64,000 nt of DNA from Lampris incognitus (GCF_029633865.1 NC_079219.1:11839420-11903419); one strand, 5' to 3'. Positions 11,260 to 23,054 are shown, counted from the first letter of the stretch. The notes: generated by a model not told the origin, from the sequence alone. Program-made: numbers and translations.

Positions 11260-13776
11260 TCTTTGTTAAGTATGTGTTGAATGTATATTTTAATCTCCCA
11301 TTGATACGACTTTTTATCGGCTAGCCCGTCTCTCGTTGAACCAGTCGAGGTTCATTTCTTGCTTCTTGAGGGATTCTTGAAACTTCTCAAAATAATTAAT
11401 AAAACAAGCTTTTTCAGTTTCAGTCTGACTTGGGGGAAAAACTGACATGACTGTTGTCAAAGGTCTCAGAGGTGTGGTTGAAGCCTCGGCGGTCTAAAGC
11501 GTTAAAGAAAGGTGCTTGTGATACAGATTTAAACCCAATGTTTGTGTGTGTGCTGTTGACTGTGCAGGGGTTCAGTAAAACCCTATTGGGTCTCACCCAC
11601 CCGGCACCACTAAACCCGCTTGTGACCGTTGATGGCTGGTGTGTGTGTGTGTGTGTGCCCATACAGCAGCCGAGGCAGCCCTGGCTGCAAGTGCAACCCC
11701 ACCCATTACAACAAATATGAGTGTGTGTAGTGGGTTTTCTAATAGAGGGACTTTTTCAAGTAATAGACAAACAGTTTAACGACATAGCTGTTGGATTATA
11801 AACTTGATTCAATTCTACTCAAAACGGCTGGGTTAGGGTTTCCACTCTTTTGACAGCTGTTGCTCGTGGAAGGTCACATTACTCTGTATCAACTATTGGT
11901 GGAGGCCTCAGCTCAAGTCTCTAAATGGACTATGTAACTGAACACACAAAACTTGAAACAATGACGTGCATTGTAAGTGGATAAAATATGGCTAAAATAT
12001 GCGATCTCAGATTTTATACCCCAATTTAGCAATTTCTCATGACCTCAGTATTTCCAGGACATCTGATCAACTGTATCATTTTTCAGTTGTTTTCCATAAC
12101 TGGTAAACTAGTCTATAAATTTTCCACTTTTCAAGATGTGTGGGAATCCTGAAATAAGGAAAATTGAAACAGGATATTTCTCTCTCAAACATACACAAAC
12201 AGTTTTCACAATGAGGTTCATTCAGACTGACAAACTTCTGCAGGGGCAACAGTAACAAGTCCAGAGTGATTAATAAGGTTGGTGGATGTGGAAGGGTTAA
12301 CTGGTGGAACTGGTTGGGATTGTGGGGTGACAGGACAGTAAAAGATTTCTGAGGACTTTGGAATTCGGCATCTGCCCCCCCCCCAAACACACACACTCAC
12401 ACACACTCAATAGCCAATCCTGTTCTTTATATTCATAAAGAGCACACAGTACAGTCAGTAAAGTGGAAAGGATAAAAGAACAATAAAATTACAATATAAA
12501 AAATTTACAAAATTTCTCTTCTCAGAACTGATCAATTATTTATACAGACAATACTTCATCCTGGAATATCTAAGAGGAGAGGATGAGGAAAAACATGGTT
12601 TTAAAGCCTGCTGTTGTTTTGAATCCTGCTCAATTTCAGCCCGTCTTTACTGAGAAAAGTCACTTTATGGTTTAAGTTTCCTTAAACTGAAGGTTTGGCT
12701 GGAGTGTTACTGAGTTTACGTGGATCATATCATACAGTAAACAACATCAGACATGAAATGTAAGACAATTAAAACATTTACTGTGTTTCTTAATGTATTT
12801 AGAGGTCTGTCGCAGCCAAAGTGCACAGGCTAACAAGAGATACAGCCCTGTTCAAACCTTCATGATTCAACAACTTTGGTTTTGGTTGGTCCTGATGCAC
12901 AACAGCCTTGCTGGGAGATTTTTACACTGATCTCCATGCTAGCCTTGGATGCAAAGCGACACTCTGGGCCTATGCTTAGGAGAGGAATCCGGGTCAACGT
13001 GGGGTTGAACAGATCACTGAGCCCTCTTTAACACAGGCAGGACTGGTTGACTACTGCTACTACTATTCAACTACTGCTACGGCCAGTAACGGCTGCTAAT
13101 ACTAGGCAACGACTGCTACTACTATTCAAATACAGCTAACACTAGCCACAACTGACTCAAGGAAATTATCATTGCACTACTAATCTCTCTTTCGTCTGTC
13201 AGTCCGCCCATCGTCACAGTACAAGATTACATCATGCTTCCTTTTCAGTCAACTGTCAGCACGGTCCTACTGGCCAAGCTGAACATCTACTTCCTATATT
13301 TTTTTATGATGATTGCATTTCTTTTTAGCACTCTCCTCTTTTCTTCAGCTCAGCTGGACAGTGTAATTTCATTTGAAACTTGACAGGGACATACATAAAG
13401 AACATACATAAAACTGTGAGGAACATTAAGGGCTACCATATAATTTAAAATAGCATTGAAAATTGGCATATGTGGTTCCTCATCCAAGGCAGTAAGAGTC
13501 TCTAAACCAGCAGGTCCACTGGTGGTTGAAGGCGAGAAGTTCTTCAGGTTTGGTGGATTCACGTTGTATGGTTGATCTTACAGTCTTAAAGCCAGTTTCC
13601 TTTTGTAGAAGCTTGAGTTTTCAACTCAATATGAGTACGACATATACAACATGAAACAAAGGCAAATTGACATTATCCGAAGGCTTCTCTGTGCTTCTGC
13701 ATAAGTGTCTGTGTTTAAAGGTAAAATGTTGTATTGAATGAAGTGATGTGTTGCTTTAAGAAGACACGGCCTCCGC
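11260..13776 (-). other. arhgef2 3'UTR and intergenic spacer before tpm3
   Basis: This follows the arhgef2 stop codon on the minus strand. No further exon is recognised. I did not find an AATAAA poly(A) signal on the minus strand, so the transcript end is undetermined. Short (TG)n tracts occur at 11639-11658 and a CA/C-rich tract at 12375-12410. A CTACTGCTACTACTATTCAA unit is repeated near 13060-13120. Confidence 0.5.
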
Positions 13777-13832
13777 CTAGGTTTCCCGTCCCTCTGCTCC
13801 ACACTCGCTTTCCTCTGGAATGTCCTGCAGGT
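13777..13832 (-). CDS. arhgef2: arhgef2 terminal coding exon
   Basis: Acceptor TTTCAG, then (phase 1) DLQDIPEESECGAEGRET and TAG at 13779-13777. This matches the QDIPEE motif near the C-terminus of vertebrate GEF-H1. Confidence 0.9.
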
Positions 13833-13839
13833 CTGAAAG

Positions 13840-14885
13840 GTCACAGAAGGTTTTTAGTATGACAAAGTTCAATGAATTTAAGTTACAGGCAACTTTTAAC
13901 TGGACTTAGTGCGATGGTATGAGTTGTGTTTGGGAATTAAGTTCAATTATTAAAACACTGACACGAGTTTTGCTTGAATGGCTGTGTTAGTGCTCAGCTT
14001 GAGTTTAAAGTTGTTCTCCAGAGAAAAAAAAGGTTGACACTGACAAGGTAAGTAAATGATTGACTGATCAGTCCCCCTTACACACACACAAACACACCCA
14101 CCGCCTCCAGAGAGAGGACAAACACGCTGACATTGTCAGCCAGAGCAAGTGGACTGGGTTGTCTTCATGCATGCTCAATAATCCAGGTAGTAAAATCACA
14201 GAGTTGTATCAGTTCATCTGGACACAATGTCCATTGAGAGAGGAACGCTTCATCACTCATCTAAGTGACCGCTTCAGTCTCTGATTTTGTGTCCAGATGA
14301 ACTGACTCAGCTTTCTGTTGAGTGGACTCTGGGATCTGTCAGGTTTAAAAGATGGGAGGGAGCTCACAGTCCAGGGAGCGGTACCAGCACATTGCAACAG
14401 TTTTTCTCAACTGCTTCAATCCAATCCTCAAACGATCCTCAAAACAGGCTGTCATAACCCCACAGCATTACGTCATTTGCCCATAACACTATATAATTTC
14501 TGATTGTTTTCACACAAAATGCAAATCTAAAACAATTTTTTTGCAGCCTTGTAAACACAAACGTCATACAGTGGACACAAAAATCAATGAAGCCTTCCTA
14601 ATCGAAGCAGAGATGATGTTTTCAGTTGAATTCTATCACTCTCACATAAATGTATACATACGTTCATCATACAAATCCTTACATCCTTCCACTGAAACTA
14701 ACATATGTGAGATTACAGCGGGGAAATACAGATAGTTTATTTTCTCACAGTTGGCAGCGACTTAACGTGACACGTGCAAATGATCAACATTTGCTTCTCA
14801 TAAACACATTACCTATTGCAAGGTTACCAGTGAATTGTGTTGCTGAAAATGCAGGAAGAATAAGTAGTTGGCATACAGGGACAAT
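13840..14885. other. arhgef2 last intron, unannotated part
   Basis: No exon recognised. A known type of fish repeat occupies about 14160-14340. It includes a perfect 18-bp inverted repeat (CAGTTCATCTGGACACAA at 14210-14227 and its complement at 14288-14305) around a CATCACTCATCTAAGTGAC segment. Confidence 0.55.
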
Positions 14886-14889
14886 AACC

Positions 14890-15960
14890 TGATCTTGCAG
14901 GAGGGACGGGTGTTTGAATGGCGGTGGTATGGCAGGGGGCAGTGGAGAGAGCAGAGGGGAGGAAAGAGCAAGGAGAAGGTGTATGACTATTTCAAACGAA
15001 CTTTGGGCCACAATTGTGGACCACATAGTCGACCATGGCCTAACTATGGCTGAGGCTGCTCGAATAGTGCTGCCTCATCGGAACCGGTCTGCTTTGGCTT
15101 CAATAATCCGGATGTTCAGGAATGAAAACACGTTTATGATTATACAACATATTACGGACAGTACTTCACATAATCTTGGTACAAACTCATTCAGCGCGTA
15201 TTGTAGCATTTCAGACTCATAATTTAGAATCCACTGGCTTTCAATCTTCATCGATTCTTCCATCCATTTTCCAAGCCGCTTATCCTGCTCTAAGGGTCAC
15301 GGGATGCTGGAGTCTATCCCAGCAGTCATGGGGCGGCAGGCAGGGAGACACCCTGGACAGGCCGCCAGTCTATCACAGGTCCGACACATTCACACCTAGG
15401 GGCAATTTTAGTATGGTCGATTCACCTGACCTACATGTCTTTGGACTGTGAGAGGAAACCGGAGCACCAGGAGGAAACCCACGCAGACACGGGGAGAACA
15501 TGCAAACTCCACACAGAGGACAACCCGGGACGACCCCCAAGGTTGGACAACCCCAGGATTCGAACCCAGGACCTTCTTGCTGTGAGGCGACTGCACTAAG
15601 CACTGCGCTAACCACCGTGCCACCCCTCATTGATTTTTATTTTTTGCATTTATAGACTTGAACAACTACCCCATGCTGGTGGTAGACAAGCGGTATTCAC
15701 GTCTAAAGAGGGGACAGAAATGGTGAACCTGGTGAGCGCAAACAATGCCATCAGACTTCAACAGATTTAGTGTTGTTGCTGTACAAAACGATACCATCTT
15801 TCAGAGCAACAACTCTGTGAGTCTGTCCACAACTGATGGAGAGCAATGTCATTGAAACAACTCTATAGGGTTTATTCCATGAGGAATGGAGAGAGTAGTG
15901 GGGATGACAGACCAGTATGGACAGCAAGGCATCATCAGTGTACAGTACAGTACAGTCTCC
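14890..15960 (+). mobile_element. IS630/Tc1-type transposase N-terminal relic split by a SINE
   Basis: From ATG 14983 the plus strand reads MTISNELWATIVDHIVDHG then LTMAEAARIV, the first helix-turn-helix of an IS630-like transposase repeated in fish genomes. The matching downstream part resumes after 15700 with EMVNLVSANNAIRLQQI and, after a frame change, SVSLSTTDGEQ. Between them sits the SINE-A copy 15258-15628. Catalytic residues are not present. Confidence 0.6.
15258..15628 (-). mobile_element. SINE-A, full-length copy
   Basis: Minus orientation. The tRNA-like head with box-B-like GGGTTCGAATCC lies at 15550-15628, the central conserved block follows, and the tail ends in GGATGG repeats at 15258. 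Flanks look like a decayed target duplication (TCATCGATTCTT / TCATTGATTTTT). It lies inside the IS630-like relic. Confidence 0.85.
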
Positions 15961-16373
15961 CCTTTCAGCATTTTCGAGTATGATACATACTGTCAGAATA
16001 TGTAACAAAACGTGCGATATTCCTGTACTGTTACTGTATTGTGTGATTCAGAACAGTTTTCTTAAGTATTTCATTTTCTAATATACTTTGTTTTTATATC
16101 TTTTGCAGAGAATGATCAAGCTGGAAGCAAATTAAAAACCCATACACATTTTAATATGTGCATGAGGCAGGATTCAACCTGAACGAAGTCAGAAGACGTG
16201 GCAGAAACCTCAAAGGTCATCGAGCCACAGTTGAATGTGCCACGTCAGTGTGGGGGTTCTTCTCAGTCCATCTTGTGTTTTTTTGAGAGGCATCCTGTTC
16301 TGCATTCACAACTTCACTCTCCTCTATGTCTCCTCTCATGTGCAAATCACATAAGGCAGTTCTGAACACATCA

Positions 16374-17104
16374 CGAGAAGAGGAATGAAAGTCAGCAGGA
16401 GCAAGACGGAATACATGTGCGTGAATGAGAGGGAGGACAGTGGAATGGTGAGGATGCAAGTGGTGGAGGTGACGAAGGTGGATGAGTTTAAATACTTGGT
16501 GTCAACAGTTCAAAGGAATGGGGACTGCAGAAGAGAGGTGAAGAAGAGAGTGCAGGCAGGGTGGAGTGGGGGGAGAGGAGTGTCAGGAGTGATTTGTGAC
16601 AGAAGGGTACCAGCAAGAGTTAAAGCGAAGGTTTACATGATGGTTGTGAGACCAGCTATGTTATATGGTTTGGAGACAGTGGCACTGACGAAAAGACAGG
16701 AGGTGGAGCTGGAGGTGGCAGAGTTGAAGATGCTAAGATTTTCATTGGGAGTGACAAAGAAGGACAGGATTAGGAATGAGTATATTAGAGGGATCGCTCA
16801 AGTTGGACGGTTTGGAGACAAAGAAAGAGAGGCAAGATTGAGATGGTTTGAACATGTGCGGAGGTGAGATGCTGGGTATATTGGGAGGATGCTGGGTATA
16901 TCGGGAGGATGCTGAATATGGAGCTGCCAGGGAAGAGGAAAAGAGGAAGGCCAAGAAGAGGTTTATGGATGTGGTGAGGGAGGACATGTAGGCAGCTGGA
17001 ATGACAGAGGAAGATGCAGAGGACAGGAAGAGATGGAAATGGATGATCTGCTGTGGCAGCCCCTAACGGGAGAAGCCAAAAGTAGTAGTAGTGGTAGTAG
17101 TAGT
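16374..17104 (+). mobile_element. RTE-type LINE, 5'-truncated copy
   Basis: Plus strand encodes the C-terminal reverse transcriptase region: MKVSRSKTEYMCVNE, RVPARVKAKVYMMV, AMLYGLETVALTKRQ, EARLRWFEHVRR. It then breaks at 16865, where a GGGTATATTGGGAGGATGCT unit is duplicated. The 3' end is an (AGT)n tail. A 16-bp target duplication (AGTTCTGAACACATCA at 16358-16373; one mismatch at 17105-17120) bounds it. Confidence 0.85.
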
Positions 17105-17362
17105 AGTTCTGAAGACATCATGCAAAGCCAATATTACTGAAAATCAGTCCTGCCCACTGGTTAGCAACATAGCACCAGCCATATTAAAGGGAAAGGCTAC
17201 CGCAGTGTAATCTATACAACAAAGTCTCTACCAGTGGACAAATTTCTACCGTCGCACGGTATAAACTGTCATGTTGCTCAACCCTACCATCGGCAAATCA
17301 AAATGAGATTGTGCATTTCAGTGGCCTTTGGCCTAATTGTAGTGAGGTTACAGTGAACTAAC

Positions 17363-17522
17363 CTCTTGGGCTTTCAGAACGAGGTGAGATTGTGACCACA
17401 TCTGGCTCTTCCTCTTCTTCACTTCCTTCCTGGACACCATCTAATTGTTCCAGCGCTTCTTGACTTGCCAATGGGGCAAGAGGGCGGGATTCAAGTTCGC
17501 TGCTGCCCCTTCTCCGGCCAGT
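17363..17522 (-). CDS. arhgef2: arhgef2 exon, acidic C-terminal region
   Basis: Acceptor GGCAG, donor G|GTTAGT, phase 0 in and 1 out. Encodes TGRRRGSSELESRPL, then EGSEEEEEPDVVTISPRSES. The acidic run followed by Ser-Pro sites resembles the SEEE...SPPHSPR stretch of GEF-H1. The human segment with the RRRSLP 14-3-3 site and a longer coiled coil is not seen between this exon and the previous one. Confidence 0.85.
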
Positions 17523-17606
17523 CTGCCATAGTGAGAGACCATGAGCAAGGCCACATACACACACTTTCTGTCAATGTCTCACACACACACAGTCTCTCTC
17601 TAATCT

Positions 17607-17608
<2 letters not shown>

Positions 17609-17683
<75 letters not shown>
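17609..17683. repeat. (AC)n microsatellite in a 175-nt arhgef2 intron
   Basis: About 37 AC units; read on the gene strand it is (TG)n and makes up over 40% of the intron. Confidence 0.97.
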
Positions 17684-17684
<1 letters not shown>

Positions 17685-17697
17685 CCGATCAACTGAC

Positions 17698-18006
17698 CTG
17701 GTCCACAGTGGGGCGCTCTCCAAGGTCTCTGTTTTTTTGTTCCAGTTGAGTACGAGCCCTCAGCCTCATCACCTCCTCCTGCAGGAGGCTGATCTGTCTT
17801 TGCAGCAGCACCGCGTCTCCTGGTGAGTTCCCAACTCCCCCTCCACTATCCAACCCTGTGTCTCTGGACATAGACCGAGAGAGACGGGGAGGGGCAGAGC
17901 TCAGTGGCGTTGATGGCAAAGAGTTGGGGGTGGAGGGGGTGGAATTAGCGTTCAGGCGTTCTCGAAGGCCAAGCTCCATGATGGAGTCCTGACAAATCAC
18001 AGCAGC
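17698..18006 (-). CDS. arhgef2: arhgef2 exon, Ser/Pro linker and coiled coil
   Basis: 103 codons, phase 0 both ends. Encodes AAVICQDSIMELGLRERL, a Ser/Pro/Thr-rich segment (SLPSTPLSSAPP), SRSMSRDTGLDSGGG, then AVLLQRQISLLQEEVMRLRA, a short coiled coil corresponding to the LLQRQHALLQEELRR region of GEF-H1. Confidence 0.93.
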
Positions 18007-18056
18007 CTGAGGGACCAATCAGGGAAAGGGGGCAGAGTCAGTTTCATGACAAACAC

Positions 18057-18100
18057 AAGAAGAAGAAGAAGAAGAAGAGGAGGAGGAAGAAGAAGAAAGT
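18057..18100. repeat. (AGA/AGG)n microsatellite
   Basis: Purine-only trinucleotide run. A further (AAC)n tract lies at 18867-18892. Confidence 0.9.
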
Positions 18101-18569
18101 CAATTTCCTGGAGAAGACATGTTTTAGCTGAAAGTGGTGACAAGGTAATCAATGACATTGTATGTTAGAGGATATTAATGCACGATACAAAGGTGAAGAA
18201 CCTGCGACATAAAGTGGCAGGTGGTTTGAATGTTCAGCATGCTTGCTAACTGAATCAGCGTGTTGCTATGGTTACATAGCAAATCTGTGGCCAGCGCATG
18301 AAATTAGAAAAGCGATTAAACGTTAGCCAAACTATGTGTGCATTATACGATTTTAACACACACCCTCCAGCCAATCAGAAACCAGTATTCTCCATGACCA
18401 GGGTATAAACTGGTTTCAACAGATGTGATCTGGTTTCATGAAGTCAGCAGTGACATCATCAGTTCATTCAAGAAGATTCCAAATGATCCATCATTCATTT
18501 CTACAATTTTTTGGCAAAAAAAAAAAAACCCAAAACATTTAAATAGCTCAAGAAGTATAAGTAGGAGTC

Positions 18570-18694
18570 TGTGACGGCCTGGTGGCCTGTACAGGGTGTC
18601 TCCCCGCCTGCCGCTCAATGACTGCCGGGATAGACCCCAGCTACGCCGCGACCGTGAGAGCAGGATAAGTGGTTTGGATAATGGATGGATGGAT
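18570..18694 (+). mobile_element. SINE-A 3' fragment
   Basis: Starts at GTGACGGCCTGGTGGCC and runs to the tail GGTTTGGATAATGGATGG. Plus orientation, 5' part absent. Confidence 0.8.
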
Positions 18695-18904
18695 TGAAGA
18701 CGTATACAGATATCGGCAAGGTTTTACACACCTGTGTATTTCCTAAATTAGCTGAATGTTTTAAAGTTTGAGAGCTGCTACGTTAAAGAAAGCAGGGCTA
18801 GCTAAAGAATATAGGACAAGTTAGTTCGTGGCAATAACTTGAGTGTGCGTTCATCTATCCCACTAACAACAACAACAACAACAACAACAAAACTGTAATA
18901 ATAC

Positions 18905-18955
18905 CTGCAGAGCATGGAGCTGGGTGCTAAGACTGATTAGCCTCTGAAAAAGTTC
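18905..18955 (-). CDS. arhgef2: arhgef2 exon (17 codons)
   Basis: Encodes ELFQRLISLSTQLHALQ between TTTCAG and CAG|GTATTA. Matches the LQRLVNLYGLLHGLQ segment of GEF-H1. Phase 0 both ends. Confidence 0.92.
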
Positions 18956-19083
18956 CTGAAAAAGAAGATGAGGACATCAGTTTTTTTTTCTTTTTTCTGT
19001 ACAAACTGGATTTAACCATGAAGATGACTCCACTGCAGGATTAACTTGCAGATACAGCAGACAGACTCTGTTTGACGTCTCAC

Positions 19084-19125
19084 CTCGTTCAGCACTCGGT
19101 CCTGTAGCTGGTTACCGTTTCTGTC
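19084..19125 (-). CDS. arhgef2: arhgef2 exon (14 codons)
   Basis: Encodes DRNGNQLQDRVLNE between CCCAG and GAG|GTGAGA. The DRNGNQL motif is conserved in GEF-H1. A micro-exon of 42 nt, phase 0 both ends, so it could be skipped without a frame change. Confidence 0.92.
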
Positions 19126-19226
19126 CTGGGAGGGAAAAGAATGAAGACTGTTACTATTGCGGTTTTAAAATCCGTCCTCGGCTTTTTTAACATGTTACAC
19201 ATCTGACACATGACCTCTGACCTCAC

Positions 19227-19285
19227 CTTGGCTGTCGAGTCAGTATTGACTTCATAAGAACCGTTGACAGCAACAGACTCCCCAT
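19227..19285 (-). CDS. arhgef2: arhgef2 exon
   Basis: Phase 1 in, 0 out. Encodes (N)GESVAVNGSYEVNTDSTAK, matching the NGEARTFNGSIEL region. Confidence 0.9.
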
Positions 19286-19405
19286 CTATGAGAGAGATAC
19301 AGAGAGAGAGAGCGAGGGGAAGGAAGAGGGAGGATGTCAAGTACAGTCAGGGGCCATCAAACCCCCCCCCCCCACACACACACACAGTTATTAAATATGA
19401 CTCAC

Positions 19406-19504
19406 TGCTGACTGGCGCCGTCCTGTGGTCTTGGTTGCTGTTGGTCACTCTGGACTGAGGGAACTCAAAGTTTGAACCCAACAGCATCTCAGTTAGTCTG
19501 TCAA
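19406..19504 (-). CDS. arhgef2: arhgef2 exon
   Basis: CTCAG acceptor, A|GTGAGT donor. Encodes VDRLTEMLLGSNFEF and a Ser/Asn-rich stretch; corresponds to the VEGLKDLLVG region after the PH domain. Confidence 0.9.
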
Positions 19505-19509
19505 CTGAG

Positions 19510-20950
19510 AGAAACACACAACAAACCCCATCATATAGACAGAGAAAAGGAGAGACAGAAGTATGTAGAACCAAAACAAGATAGGCACCGTAGCATTTTA
19601 CTCCATAATAGAGAACTCGCCAAAACCTGACTTTATAAGTTAGACCTACTGAGAGGTCTAATTGTGAGTCCTAAAACCTCAAAGTTGGTATTTTGTCTCT
19701 TTCTCTATGTGAAAAACAAATGGCGTTTAACATGTCAAATAAGGTTCATAGTAGACAAAAGCTTACAAAATATGACACTTTGTTCTGTGAAATAAAATCT
19801 ATCGGTAAAACTCTATGATGTGGATTTTGAAGTATTCTTGTAAAATAGAAAAGCAAGTTGCTGACAAATTGCAAGCTGTCACATGAAAGCAGCGTTTGCT
19901 GACTAGCCCAGCGATAGCTTTTACACATATCAACAGTACTTATGCCTCAAAATGTGTAAATCTGGTGTTCATTTGTGAGATTATCCCACAACAAATCGTC
20001 AAGCATTTAACCAATACGCCAATTTTACATGTTACCAACCCATGCGACCGCGCTAACCACTGCGCCACCATGCCGATTAATCAACAACAATAAAAATGGA
20101 GAGCTAAGACAACCTTATCCTATACCATTACCAACCTGGAATTTTGGAGTGGTACTACTATTGTATTCTTTATACAGTGTTTGAATTAAACATATCAAAT
20201 AACTACCAAACCTTAACAATCTAGTGTTTTTAACATAAGAGTATGTTCTACCGAGTCGAATGGTTTATACAAATCAACAAAAAGAATGAAGCAATCTTCT
20301 TTTATGTAATCATTAGAATCTATTAAATCTAGCACCAAATCTAGTATTATTGCAAATGTGCCTACCTCTCATGAATTAAGAATGACAATCATCAATGATA
20401 GCTCAACACATTTAAAGTCTTTCTGCAAAAACAATAACTGATAGCATTGCATCAGGATTTATCGGAGTAATAGGCCTCAACTCACCTAATATCAATGGAT
20501 CTTTATTTGGTTTACTATGTAGTGGAGTTATTAAGCTCTCACACAGTGAAGGAATTAATTCACCTTTTTTCACTTGTTTCTGTCGCAACCTTAAACATAA
20601 ATTCACTAGATTCTTCTTGAAATTATTTTTAAATATCATTAATGAAACCACTTATCAAAGATTTGTCGTTCTTCAATTTACTTTTGCCTTTTTCAGATCT
20701 AATCTCGTGTCATATGTTGGTCTCTCATTTTCATACTCGGCATCGACACATTTAGTATTCCCTTTTATAAACACCAGAAAAGAAGCTATCTCGTCCAAAT
20801 AATTTTCCCGCATTTTCCAGAATTATGAAATAAAATGTGTTTGTTAAGTTTTAGTTTCATTACAGGAGAGTTCAGCATGTCTCCAAATTATAAAATAATG
20901 TTGAGTTCCTCTCCCCCTCTTCCATCCACTCCCGTGGTTGAGCTAACTTC
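19510..20950. other. arhgef2 intron, little recognised
   Basis: A 30-bp SINE-A head fragment (GCTAACCACTGCGCCACC) lies at 20045-20075. Nothing else supported; AT-rich. Confidence 0.5.
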
Positions 20951-20951
20951 T

Positions 20952-21382
20952 TTTGGATTTTTTTCCCCTTTTTCATCCCCAATTGTATCCAGCCAATTAG
21001 CCCACTCTTCCCGGTCACTGCTCCACCCCCTCTGCCAATCTGGGGAGGGCTGCAGACTACCACATGCCTCCTCCGATACATGTGGAGTTGCCAGCCGCTT
21101 ATTTTCACCTGACAGTGAGGAGTTTCGCCAGGGGGACATAGAGCGTGGGAGGATCATGCTGGGCCCCCCCCAGTTCCGCCCCCTGAACAGGTGCCCCGAC
21201 CGACCAGATGAGGCGCTAGTGCAACGACCAGGATACATACTCACATCTGGCTTCCCACTCGCAGACATGGCCAATTGTGTCTGTAGGGACACCGGAACAA
21301 GCCGAAGGTAACACGGGGATTTGAATTGGCGATCCCTGTGATGGCAGACAACGGAATAGACTGCTATGCTACCTGGATGCCT
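20952..21382 (-). mobile_element. SINE-B copy 1
   Basis: ~430-bp tRNA-headed SINE in minus orientation. The head contains a GGCATCCAGGTAGC-like start and a box-B-like motif near 21330; the body includes the CACATGCCTCCTCCGATACA block and a CTGACAGTGAGGAGT block, and it ends in a T-rich stretch on the plus strand. Family shared with 21948, 27346, 41881, 60757 and 61615. Confidence 0.8.
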
Positions 21383-21586
21383 TGAGCTACCTTCTTAATA
21401 AAAAGTAACTCCTGTTGGTTTCTATGTGAGCCAACCCAGCAGAGCATCACTTCAGAGTTGGAGGTCTGAGTGTCTACCTGCACAGATGGGAGAGCTCGAA
21501 ATAAACTGTAGAAACACACTGGAATAGAGGAGGAAAAACAAACCAACTGACCAACCAGCTAATCAACCAAACCAACCAGAGCCTAC

Positions 21587-21793
21587 CTTCAGAAATGGCC
21601 TCAGTGAGGAAGCGCTCCGCCTGAGGAGCGTGGTTAGTGTCGGCTCTGAAGAGGTTCCTGGAGTTTGAGGCGTTTCTTTGGTTCTGACCTCCTTCTCCTC
21701 TCCCAGCCCGCATTACCTCAGCCAGATCAGAGAACAGAGTCACTCGCTCCTGGAGGAGCTCCAACACCTCCCTGTCCTTCTGCTGGATTTCAG
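21587..21793 (-). CDS. arhgef2: arhgef2 exon, post-PH helical region
   Basis: CCATAG acceptor, G|GTAGGC donor. Encodes AEIQQKDREVLELLQERV, TLFSDLAEVM, SNSRNLFRADTNHAPQ and AERFLTEAISE, clearly the ELQQKDRALVELLREKVGLF...RGLFRSES...LLQDAI region of GEF-H1. It lies between two SINE-B copies of the same orientation. Confidence 0.95.
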
Positions 21794-21947
21794 CTATGGA
21801 GAGAGAGAGACATGCCAAGCAGAGCAGCTGAAACTTCCATAGCTTCTTAAGAGAAATGTAAAAATATGAAACGACTGCGGCCAAACTGATGACATCATGC
21901 AACGACAAGAGGAAACGCAGTGGAAATCAAAGGTAAATGCTTTTCAA

Positions 21948-22402
21948 TGTTCTTTTTTTTTGTTTGTATCCCCTCCCCCCTTTTCCTCCCCAACTGTATC
22001 CAGCCAATTACCCCACTCTTCTGAGCCATCCCGGTCACTGCTCCACCCCCTCTGCTGATCTGGGGAGGGCTGCAGACTACCACATGCCTCCTCCGATACA
22101 TGTGGAGTCACCAGCCGCTTCTTTTCACCTGACAGTGAGGAGTCTCACCAGGGGGACAGAGCGCGTGGGAGGATCACGCTATTCCCCCCAGTTCCCCCTC
22201 CCCACCTGAACAGTTGGACCGACCAGAGGAGGCGCTAGTGCAGTGACCAGGACATATACCCACATCCGGCTTCCCACCCGCAGATACGGCCAATTGTGTC
22301 TGTAGGGACGCCCGACCAAGCCGGAGGTAACACGGTGATTCGAACTGGCGATCCCCATGGTGGTAGGCAACGGAATAGACCACTACACTACCTGGACACC
22401 CC
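21948..22402 (-). mobile_element. SINE-B copy 2
   Basis: Minus orientation, head at 22320-22402 (GGTGTCCAGGTAGTGTAGTGG on the minus strand, then GGCAACGGAATAGAC on the plus). Complete body; T-run at the plus-strand left end. 154 bp right of the exon 21587-21793. Confidence 0.85.
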
Positions 22403-23041
22403 CCCATAATATATGTTTAATCTATCAGTTTGACGGCCAAGAAAAATCCCTCCTAATTCATTAGTTAGTTTAAATTGTAATTTTTTCTCTAATTGATCTT
22501 TATTTGCTGAAACTAAAATGACTTACACATAAAATACACATACAAACACAAACTGATTAACAAGAGAGACAATTCCTACATTCATAATTCTGTTTTGAAC
22601 AATTTATAAAAAAAAAAACTATTCCATCCCCCAAAAGTGACTCTCCCTTCCTCTGTAGAAAATCAACCAACTACATGATCCCATTTTGTTGGCTTTGTAA
22701 AGCAAACCCACAAATTGCACTTCGCTCATGGCACTCGTTGTCGTCATCATCTAAATACTCCAGACAGTTCACTAGCTGGTCTGGCTTCCAGCTGCCAGGC
22801 TCAATCCAATCCTTTCCAGAGACAAAACTTTGCTAATGCTCTCATTTTAACATCATGTTACTCTTACCTTTACTAAACTCTGAAATGGTAGCACAGCCAT
22901 GTGTGGCTGCCTAGCGGAGTTGGCGCACACTGTTTTGCATGTTCTTTTGTATTAAAGATGTTTCTGATGACAGTACACGCATATTTTGGTGGTGATGGTG
23001 TGGTGGTTTTTGTCTTGTTCTATTTCTCTGTCTTTAATGCA
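22403..23041. other. arhgef2 intron, unclassified
   Basis: No exon. 22880-23041 continues, beyond the SINE insertion at 23055, into 23723-23790 (TTAATTTCATTCTAT, ACAATGACAATAAAGGC), which is a LINE-type 3' tail split by that SINE. Confidence 0.45.
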
Positions 23042-23054
23042 CCGAACGGGAGCA

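Noticed and set aside
15550..15628. tRNA gene-like head with box B
   Set aside because: It is the head of SINE-A and recurs at 39340, 55140 and 56400; no acceptor-stem pairing was apparent, so not a functional tRNA gene. The same holds for SINE-B and SINE-C heads.
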